DNA of 5,240 nt. Source: an uncultured Opitutia bacterium (GTDB lineage Bacteria > Verrucomicrobiota > Verrucomicrobiia > Opitutales > Opitutaceae). Position 1 is the stretch's first letter, and the number at the start of each line of letters is the position of its first letter. Position numbers and translations under genes: made by a program. Below, one piece after another: positions 1 to 5,240 of the stretch. The stretch is taken from assembly GCA_903938935.1 (NCBI GenBank), contig CAJAFD010000109.1:1-5240 (forward strand), written 5' to 3'. A model generated the notes under the pieces. It was not told the DNA's origin. It was given only the letters and a program-made list of their open reading frames with translations, and ran no database searches.

Positions 1-1
1 A

Positions 2-1324
2 AAAAATGATCCCGAGCTCAACAGCGACTACACGAGCAATTACCTCTGGGCGCGCTGGCGCGCCAACCCCAACGCGCGCCTCGCGGGCGAGACCGTCCTC
101 TCCTTCGCTCGCCTTGACACCGATCGCCGCGGCGAGGGCGCCTTCGACAACACCCTCGCCCTAAAACTCAGCGATCAACGTCAGCTCAACACCACCGCGC
201 TCCGCAGCGATTGGTCCCTCGAGCTCAACCCCCGCACTCTCTTGCGCACCGGCTTCGAGGCCACCCACCACACTTCCGCCTACGACTACCAACTCCTGCG
301 CGACAACTACGTCGTCCAAAACGGTGTGCTTACGGTCGCGCGTCGCACCGCCGATACGCACCTGCGGCCCGCCGGCGACCGCTTCGGCACCTTTATCACC
401 ACGCGCCTCCAAAGTCCCGGTGCTCTCATCCTGGAGCCCGGCCTGCGCTTCGACCACGACTCAGCCACCGGCGACGACGACATCAGCCCGCGACTCGCCG
501 CCGCCCTACCGCTTAGCGCGCGCACCACCCTCCGCGCCTCTTGGGGACCTTACGCGCAAGCCCAAGGCCTCCACGAACTCTCCGTCCCCGACGGCGAAAC
601 TCGCCTCAACCGCGCCGAAGTCGCCGAACACCGCATCGTCGGCCTCGAACACCGCCTCGCCGCGAATCTCAGCCTGCGCCTCGAAGCCTACGAACGTCTC
701 ACCCGCCACGTGCGCCCGCGCTGGGACAACACCGTCAATCTCTACAACATCTTTCCCGAGATCCAATCCGACCGCACCCGTCTCGCGCCGTCCTCCGCCC
801 GCGCCCGCGGCGTGGAAGTGCTTATCGAGCGCCGCACCCAGCGCGGCTTCGGCTGGACCGCCAGCTACGCGCTCGCCCGCGCCGAGGAAATACTCAACGG
901 CCGCGCCGTCCCCGCCGCCCGCGACCAACGCCACACCGTCCGCCTCGAAGCCACGTACGCGTTAAACACCCGCTGGAATTTCAGTGCCTCCTGGCATTAC
1001 CACAGCGGCTGGCCCACGACCGAGGTCAGCTACATCCTCATCCCGCTCAACAACGGCAAACGCTACGCCCAACGCGTCGTCGGTCCCGCCTACGCCGCTC
1101 AACTCCCCGACTACCACCGCCTCGATCTCCGCGCCACCCGTCGCTGGGAATTCCGCCGTAGCCAACTCACCGCTTCGGTCGATCTGTTCAACGCCTACAA
1201 TCGCACCAACCTCATCGGCTACGCCTACTCGCCCGTGGTGTCAGGCACCACCGTCAAGACGAGCCGCGAAGCCCGCGACTTGTTGCCGCTTTTGCCGAGC
1301 GTGGGCGTGACGTGGGAATTTTAA
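2..1324 (+). CDS. TonB-dependent outer-membrane receptor, C-terminal part (5' truncated)
   Basis: This is the C-terminal 440 residues of a TonB-dependent receptor, an outer-membrane beta-barrel that imports a ligand using energy from the TonB-ExbB-ExbD complex. The frame is open from base 2, so the signal peptide, TonB box and plug domain lie outside the window. The fragment shows alternating polar/hydrophobic strands ending in aromatics. Typical late-barrel motifs are DQRHT (fragment residues 308-312), GWPTT (336-340) and DYHRLDLRATR (from 370). The protein ends in VGVTWEF; a terminal Phe is the usual signal for barrel insertion by the BAM machinery. An ATG-like start at 242 is internal, because homologous-looking barrel sequence continues upstream of it. 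The gene converges on the M19 dipeptidase gene, with 7 bases between the stops. The family is clear, but the substrate (siderophore, glycan, peptide or other) cannot be read from the barrel. Confidence 0.9.
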   Translation, partial: KNDPELNSDYTSNYLWARWRANPNARLAGETVLSFARLDTDRRGEGAFDNTLALKLSDQRQLNTTALRSDWSLELNPRTLLRTGFEATHHTSAYDYQLLRDNYVVQNGVLTVARRTADTHLRPAGDRFGTFITTRLQSPGALILEPGLRFDHDSATGDDDISPRLAAALPLSARTTLRASWGPYAQAQGLHELSVPDGETRLNRAEVAEHRIVGLEHRLAANLSLRLEAYERLTRHVRPRWDNTVNLYNIFPEIQSDRTRLAPSSARARGVEVLIERRTQRGFGWTASYALARAEEILNGRAVPAARDQRHTVRLEATYALNTRWNFSASWHYHSGWPTTEVSYILIPLNNGKRYAQRVVGPAYAAQLPDYHRLDLRATRRWEFRRSQLTASVDLFNAYNRTNLIGYAYSPVVSGTTVKTSREARDLLPLLPSVGVTWEF

Positions 1325-1331
1325 AACGTCC

Positions 1332-2495
1332 TCAAACTCCGACGCGCGCCCGCTCCGCAGCGCGAAAAACCCGCAGCGTATTCTCGCCCCAGATTTTCGC
1401 GAGATCCGCGTCGTTCAACCCCGCCGCGAGCAAAGCCTGCGTGATCGCCGGATACGCCGCCACGTCGCGCAAGCCGTGAAAACCTCCCCCGCCGTCGAGA
1501 TCGCAGCCGATCCCGACATGCTCCACGCCCGCCACCCGCACCGCGTGCACGACATGGTTTACATAATCGTCCATCGTCGCCTGCGGTTGCGGAAATTTCC
1601 CTTCAAACGCGCGCCACGCCTTACCGACTTCGGCGCGCACCTCGGGCGTGAGCACCGCGTCGCGAAATTGCGTCATGATCGCATCCACCGCCGCGGAAAG
1701 CGCCTCATTCTCCGCGCGCCGCACCATCGCCACCGGCAACGCATTGATCTGAATCACGCCGCCGCGTGCGGCCAGCCGGCGCAATAAATCATCGCCGATA
1801 TTGCGCGGATGATCGCACACCGCCCGACAGCCCGTGTGCGACAAAATCACCGGCGCGCGCGAGAGCTCGATCATCTGTTCCAGCGCCGCATCGGAAGCAT
1901 GCGAGGCGTCGACCACGATCCCGAGGCGATTGCATTCCGCGACGACCGCCCGCCCAAACGGACTTAAGCCGCCCCACTCCGCGCCGCGCGGATCGGTCGA
2001 GGAATCCGCCACTTCGTTGTTCAGCATATGCGTGAACCCCACCATGCGCACCCCGAGTTCGTAAAATGTCCGCAACGCGCCCAAGTCGGTCCCGAGCGAA
2101 TAGGCGTTTTCCGTGCTCAGAAAAATCGCGCGCTTGCCCTCGGCTTTGAGTCGCAGCGCATCCTCCGCGCTCAAAGCCAACCCGCAGCGCGCCCCGTGCG
2201 CGGCGATCACCGCTCGGGTGTTTTCCAAAATCCCGTGCACCGCCGCATGCGCCAGCGCGTGACCGGCCACGGTGCGCGCGCCTTGCATAAAATACGCGGC
2301 AAACACCACCGCGTCCAACCCGCCCGCGACTAGGCGCGGTAGATCGCATTGCGTGCCATCGCCAGCGTACTCGTGTCGCGCGCCGAAATCCCAACCCGCC
2401 CGTGGCAAACTCGCCGTCGGCGTATCGAGGTGCGTGTCGATCGTGAAGAGGCGCTCGTGCAAAGCCGCGGCTTGGGGAGTGATTTCCATTGGCAT
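1332..2495 (-). CDS. M19 family zinc dipeptidase without signal peptide (probably cytoplasmic)
   Basis: A 387-residue member of peptidase family M19 (renal/membrane dipeptidase type), which hydrolyses dipeptides, often with a D-residue at the C-terminal side, using a two-zinc centre. The expected ligands are all visible: H22 and D24 in IDTHLDTP, E129 in STENAY, H199 in DASHASD and H220 in ILSHTG. The substrate-pocket residues H156 and R231 and the catalytic D332 (GCDLDGG) are also present, so it should be active. Spacing matches human DPEP1 except for about 43 extra residues between H220 and D332. There is no hydrophobic N-terminus, so it is probably cytoplasmic. The start is uncertain. ATG at 2495 is used here; ATG at 2489 loses two residues; GTG at 2522 adds nine and has GAGG ten bases upstream. 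It lies 52 bases downstream of a signal-peptide-bearing paralogue on the same strand, probably one transcript. Its codons favour GCG and CTG more than its neighbours'. Confidence 0.9.
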   Translation of the reverse strand: MPMEITPQAAALHERLFTIDTHLDTPTASLPRAGWDFGARHEYAGDGTQCDLPRLVAGGLDAVVFAAYFMQGARTVAGHALAHAAVHGILENTRAVIAAHGARCGLALSAEDALRLKAEGKRAIFLSTENAYSLGTDLGALRTFYELGVRMVGFTHMLNNEVADSSTDPRGAEWGGLSPFGRAVVAECNRLGIVVDASHASDAALEQMIELSRAPVILSHTGCRAVCDHPRNIGDDLLRRLAARGGVIQINALPVAMVRRAENEALSAAVDAIMTQFRDAVLTPEVRAEVGKAWRAFEGKFPQPQATMDDYVNHVVHAVRVAGVEHVGIGCDLDGGGGFHGLRDVAAYPAITQALLAAGLNDADLAKIWGENTLRVFRAAERARVGV

Positions 2496-2547
2496 GATTG
2501 TATTGAAAACGCCCGCGGGCACCGCGCGCGAGCCTCAGTGTAGGACG

Positions 2548-3801
2548 TTAATCCTGCGGTGCGAGCACGGCGGCGGCGTCAGCTTGGGCTTTGACTTTGG
2601 CGGCGTGGGCTTCGGCCGCGCGGAGGAGCCGAAGGGTGTTGCCGCTCCACATTTTGGCGCAGTCCGTTTCGGTGTAGCCGGCGGCGAGGAGGCTCGCGGT
2701 AATTTTGTGGTAGCTGGCGACGTCTTCCATGCCGGTCACTCCGCCGCCGCCGTCCCAGTCCGCGCCGAAGCCGACATGATCCGGGCCGACGACTTTGAGT
2801 GTGTGCAAGACGTGCTTCATGAAGTCGTCAAAGGTGGCCATCGGTACGGGATATTTTTCTTCAATGGCGCGCCGCTCGACAGACATTTCTTTCGTCTGCT
2901 CGGGGCTCAAGTTGCGCCGGCCGCCGTATTTGTCCATGAGGCCTTGCATGGCTTTGTAGCGCTCGGGATTGGGCGGCGTGGGGATGAGGTAGGCGCTGAG
3001 GGAATTCATCTGGATCACACCTCCAGCGGCGGCGAGTTGCTTCATGCGCGCGTCGTCGATGTTGCGCGGGTGATCACAGATGGCTTTGGCGCCGGAATGC
3101 GAGAGGATGATCGGCGTCTGGGAGAGTGCGATCATCTGATCAAAGACGTCGTCGGAGGCGTGCGAGGCGTCGAGGATGAGGCCGAGGCGGTTGCATTCCG
3201 CGATGAGGTCGCGGCCGAGCGGGCTGAGGCCGTTCCATTGTTTGCCGGTGGTGTCGGTGGCGGAATCAGCGAGGTCGTTGTTCGCGAAATGCACGGGGCT
3301 GAGCATGCGCACGCCGAGGTCGTAAAACGTTTTTACCAACGTGAGGTCGTGGCCGATCGGATAAGCGTTTTCGATGGAGAGGTAGACGATGCGTTTGCCG
3401 GTTGCGGCGATGGTGGCGGCGTCATCAGCGGTGGTGGCGAGGGCGAAATGCGCGGGATGAGCGGCGAGCATTTTGTGGATGTTAACGGCAATCTGGAGCG
3501 CGGAGTCACGCGCGGCAGCGTGGCCGGCGGGCGTGCGGGGACCTTGCGGCGTGTAGATCACCCAGAAGCCGCCATCGAGGCCGCCTTCGACCATGCGGGG
3601 TTGGTCCACTTGGGTGAAATCGTCTTTCACGTTGTGGCGGTCCATGATGTTCCAACCGGGCCGGCGCAGGCTGGAAGGCGTGTCGAGGTGGGTGTCGATG
3701 GTGATGAAGCGTTCGTGCATCGCACGGGAATCAGCGGCGACGGAAAGCGCGAGCGGCAGCATGGTCAGCGCGAGCGCGAGGTAGGAGATGGGGCGTTTCA
3801 T
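2548..3801 (-). CDS. M19 family zinc dipeptidase with signal peptide (exported)
   Basis: A 417-residue M19 dipeptidase, the paralogue of the next gene on the same strand. The start at 3801 is chosen because it gives a textbook signal peptide: Lys2-Arg3, a hydrophobic core at residues 5-19, and a probable cleavage after S-V-A at residue 22. An in-frame ATG at 3954 would bury this signal behind 51 residues of Cys- and Pro-rich, non-conserved sequence. Zinc and catalytic residues are complete: H38 and D40 (IDTHLDTP), E144 (SIENAY), H171, H214 (DASHASD), H235 (ILSHSG), R246 and D348 (GADWDGG). The mature enzyme should act in the periplasm or at the envelope. A charged insert sits between H235 and D348, and the C-terminal tail (about residues 395-413) is rich in Ala and Lys. 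No Shine-Dalgarno sequence precedes the start; the upstream bases are T-rich. It is the first gene of the dipeptidase pair and is divergent from trxB. Confidence 0.92.
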   Translation of the reverse strand: MKRPISYLALALTMLPLALSVAADSRAMHERFITIDTHLDTPSSLRRPGWNIMDRHNVKDDFTQVDQPRMVEGGLDGGFWVIYTPQGPRTPAGHAAARDSALQIAVNIHKMLAAHPAHFALATTADDAATIAATGKRIVYLSIENAYPIGHDLTLVKTFYDLGVRMLSPVHFANNDLADSATDTTGKQWNGLSPLGRDLIAECNRLGLILDASHASDDVFDQMIALSQTPIILSHSGAKAICDHPRNIDDARMKQLAAAGGVIQMNSLSAYLIPTPPNPERYKAMQGLMDKYGGRRNLSPEQTKEMSVERRAIEEKYPVPMATFDDFMKHVLHTLKVVGPDHVGFGADWDGGGGVTGMEDVASYHKITASLLAAGYTETDCAKMWSGNTLRLLRAAEAHAAKVKAQADAAAVLAPQD

Positions 3802-3980
3802 AAAAAGTGAAAAATGGACCAAACAGAGCGGTGCCGTCCACGGGATTAAGCAGATGGCGTGCGCGCAACAACACCGTGAGTCAGGAAAACCCTCTGGCCG
3901 CAGATCCATCGATTCTAAGTGGGATGCGGGAAATCCCTTGTCGCCCTCGCGCATTTGCCGCTCTGTCGCTGCTTATTCCT
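3802..3980. promoter_or_regulatory. Divergent intergenic region between the dipeptidase pair and trxB
   Basis: This 179-base region separates two divergent genes and must hold both promoters. It is less GC-rich than the coding sequence, notably at 3802-3815. For the minus-strand dipeptidases, a weak sigma-70-like pair is TTGTTG (3871-3866) and TAATCC (3848-3843) with a 17-base spacer; it is a poor match to consensus. No convincing pair was found for trxB. A short inverted repeat, GGGAT (3921-3925) and ATCCC (3933-3937) with a 7-base loop, lies about 45 bases before the trxB start and could be an operator or leader hairpin. In-frame ATGs within the region would extend either protein, but the extensions look non-coding. 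The regulatory role follows from gene orientation; the exact sites are guesses. Confidence 0.45.
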
Positions 3981-4928
3981 ATGTCGTCCCCCACCGTCGA
4001 AAACGTCGTCATCGTCGGCACCGGCTGCGCCGGCCTCACCGCCGCGATCTACACCGGCCGCGCCAGCCTCAACCCGCTCGTGCTCGAAGGCCCCCTCCCT
4101 GGCGGGCAACTCACCACGACCAGCGAGGTGGAAAATTTCCCCGGTTTCCCGCACGGGGTCGACGGTTTCCAACTCACGCAAAACATGCGCGAGCAAGCCA
4201 CGCGCTTCGGCACGCGCTTCGAGCAGGCACTCGTGGATAAAGTCGATTTCACTTCGATGCCGCGCAAATTATTTTGCGGCGATCGCGTCATCCTCGCCAA
4301 GACCGTGATCATCGCCACGGGCGCCTCGCCGCGGCTCACCGGCATCCCCGGCGAAAAAGAACTCTACGGCGGCAAGGGCGTGACGACGTGCGCCACCTGC
4401 GACGGCGCGTTTTACCGCAAGATGGAAGTCGCCGTACTCGGCGGTGGCGACAGCGCCGCCGAAGAGGCGTTGTTCCTCACGCGCTTTGCCAGCAAAGTTT
4501 ATCTCGTGCATCGCCGCGACTCGCTGCGCGCTTCGAAAATCATGGCCGACCGCGCGACTTCGCACGAAAAAATCCAGATGGTCTGGGACAGCGTGCCGGT
4601 CGAAGTGCTCGGCGTGCCCGAGGGCGCCGTGAGTGGCTTAAAAATTAAAAACGTGAAAACCGGCGCCGAGTCCGTGTTGCCCGTGAAAGGCATCTTCGTC
4701 GCCATCGGCCATATTCCCAACACCGGGCCGTTTGCCCCGCCGCTCGAGGTCGATGAAGGCGGCTACTTCAAGCCTCAAGCCGGCTCGCAAGTGCAGACCA
4801 ACGTCCCGGGCATCTACGTCGCGGGCGATTGCTCGGATCACGTTTTCCGCCAAGCGATCACGGCGGCCGGGATGGGTTGTCAGGCCGCCATCGAAGCCGA
4901 ACGTTGGCTCGCCGAACATCACGGCTGA
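3981..4928 (+). CDS. trxB: Thioredoxin-disulfide reductase
   Basis: A complete 315-residue thioredoxin reductase, the usual length for the low-molecular-weight bacterial type. It moves electrons from NADPH through FAD and a redox-active disulfide to thioredoxin in the cytoplasm. The order is classical. The FAD dinucleotide fold has GTGCAG at residues 13-18, with Cys16 where the E. coli enzyme has Pro. The PGGQLTTT segment is at 40-47. The redox centre CATCDG has C137 and C140. The NADPH fold has GGGDSA at 154-159, with HRRD at 177-180 expected to read the 2'-phosphate, so NADPH is favoured over NADH. The FAD-closing GDCSD (282-286) is followed by RQAIT (290-294). The ATG at 3981 is chosen because the conserved fold begins seven residues later; an in-frame ATG at 3924 would add 19 residues. 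No Shine-Dalgarno sequence is visible at 3981. An M15 peptidase gene follows after 8 bases. Confidence 0.95.
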   Translation: MSSPTVENVVIVGTGCAGLTAAIYTGRASLNPLVLEGPLPGGQLTTTSEVENFPGFPHGVDGFQLTQNMREQATRFGTRFEQALVDKVDFTSMPRKLFCGDRVILAKTVIIATGASPRLTGIPGEKELYGGKGVTTCATCDGAFYRKMEVAVLGGGDSAAEEALFLTRFASKVYLVHRRDSLRASKIMADRATSHEKIQMVWDSVPVEVLGVPEGAVSGLKIKNVKTGAESVLPVKGIFVAIGHIPNTGPFAPPLEVDEGGYFKPQAGSQVQTNVPGIYVAGDCSDHVFRQAITAAGMGCQAAIEAERWLAEHHG

Positions 4929-4930
4929 GG
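4927..4930 (+). promoter_or_regulatory. Ribosome binding site (GAGG) of the M15 gene, overlapping the trxB stop
   Basis: GAGG shares its first two bases with the TGA stop of trxB and sits six bases before a GTG at 4937. The spacing is good for a Shine-Dalgarno site, and this decides the start of the partial gene. Since the trxB and dipeptidase starts here lack such a site, its presence suggests reinitiation by ribosomes that finish trxB, that is, translational coupling. Confidence 0.6.
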
Positions 4931-4936
4931 CCCGTC

Positions 4937-5240
4937 GTGACCGCCGCACTCGCCGACGTGCACCGTTCCCTCGGGTTGCCCGTCGATTACGCGCAACGTC
5001 GCGGTCTCGCGTATCAACCCGAGGCTGCGATCAGCTCACTCGTCACCATCGCACACACCGACGACGGACGCGCGATCCAACTCACCCCACCCGCCGCCGC
5101 CGCTTGGACGCGTCTCAGATGCGCCGCCGACGACGCAGCCATTGCGCTCATCCCGATCTCCGGTTTTCGCAGCATCGCCCGCCAGACGGAAATCATCCGC
5201 GGCCACCTCGCCTCCGGTCGTCCGCTTGAGGATATCCTTC
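4937..5240 (+). CDS. M15-type (VanY-like) D-alanyl-D-alanine carboxypeptidase, N-terminal part (3' truncated)
   Basis: The frame opens with GTG at 4937 and stays open for 101 codons to the window edge, so only the N-terminal part is seen. The diagnostic stretch is ISGFRSIARQ (residues 74-83), followed by EIIRGHLASG and LEDIL. This is the pattern that precedes the zinc site in M15 D-Ala-D-Ala carboxypeptidases and VanY-like enzymes: S-G-[YF]-R-S, then Gln, then a helix leading to a Gly turn. Such enzymes remove the terminal D-Ala from peptidoglycan peptides. The zinc ligands (family SxHxxGxAxD and a later HxxH-like site) would lie beyond the window, so activity cannot be judged. The N-terminus has no signal peptide or membrane segment, which suggests a cytoplasmic protein unless the true start differs. 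Residues 20-70 form a less conserved, Ala-rich lead-in. It follows trxB after 8 bases and is probably co-transcribed and coupled to it. Confidence 0.72.
   Translation, partial: MTAALADVHRSLGLPVDYAQRRGLAYQPEAAISSLVTIAHTDDGRAIQLTPPAAAAWTRLRCAADDAAIALIPISGFRSIARQTEIIRGHLASGRPLEDIL

Noticed and set aside
506..934. A 142-codon minus-strand open frame inside the receptor gene
   Set aside because: It is Ala-, Gly- and Glu-rich without motifs and lies wholly antisense to a well-supported gene.
324..965. Open frames of 206-213 codons overlapping the receptor in other plus-strand frames
   Set aside because: The products are Pro-, Arg-, Ser- and Ala-rich low-complexity strings without domains, while the receptor frame carries clear barrel motifs.
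1309..1330. Intrinsic terminator between the convergent genes
   Set aside because: The stem is only five base pairs around a 12-base AT-rich loop and lacks a following T-run on either strand.
2272..3810. A 512-codon open frame on the plus strand opposite the exported dipeptidase
   Set aside because: It mirrors the minus-strand M19 gene, whose motifs are complete. Its product is Gly-, Val- and Ala-rich with no recognisable domain, as expected for an antisense shadow in GC-rich, codon-biased DNA.
3802..3954. A 51-residue N-terminal extension of the exported dipeptidase from an ATG at 3954
   Set aside because: The extension is Cys- and Pro-rich with no conserved features, and it would place the obvious signal peptide internally.
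1..5240. tRNA, rRNA, CRISPR repeats, transposase, phage or defence genes
   Set aside because: No matching motifs, direct repeat arrays, terminal inverted repeats or target duplications were seen; the window is almost wholly filled by five recognisable protein genes.

Overview
This is a GC-rich stretch of bacterial chromosome with strong C-ending codon bias and genes packed closely together. The gene content fits a Gram-negative bacterium: an outer-membrane TonB-dependent receptor, a periplasm-targeted peptidase, and little use of Shine-Dalgarno sequences. The receptor style, base composition and paired M19 dipeptidases suggest Verrucomicrobia of the Opitutus type. That placement comes from general familiarity, not a search, and is only moderately secure.

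Layout: (1) Positions 2-1324, plus strand: the C-terminal 440 residues of a TonB-dependent outer-membrane receptor whose start lies left of the window. (2) Positions 1332-2495 and 2548-3801, both minus strand: two tandem paralogous M19 (renal/membrane dipeptidase family) zinc dipeptidases. The upstream one carries a signal peptide and the downstream one does not. They converge on the receptor gene with only 7 bases between stop codons. (3) Positions 3802-3980: a 179-base divergent intergenic region holding the promoters of the dipeptidase pair and of trxB. (4) Positions 3981-4928, plus strand: a complete thioredoxin reductase with its CATC redox centre. (5) Positions 4937-5240, plus strand: the first 101 residues of an M15-type (VanY-like) D-alanyl-D-alanine carboxypeptidase, cut by the window edge. 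It starts on GTG eight bases after the trxB stop, with a GAGG ribosome binding site overlapping that stop.

Three of the five genes are peptidases of families known to act on dipeptides or on peptides with D-amino acids. A possible reading is that small peptides, perhaps wall-derived, are taken up and hydrolysed first in the periplasm and then in the cytoplasm. This is inference from gene neighbourhood; the receptor's substrate cannot be read from its barrel. All five genes belong to recognisable families. I found no RNA gene, CRISPR array, insertion sequence, phage gene or defence system, and nothing that clearly marks an undescribed system. The most useful points are the exported/cytosolic dipeptidase pair, the roughly 43-residue insert both share, the different codon preference of one paralogue, and the coupled trxB-M15 junction.
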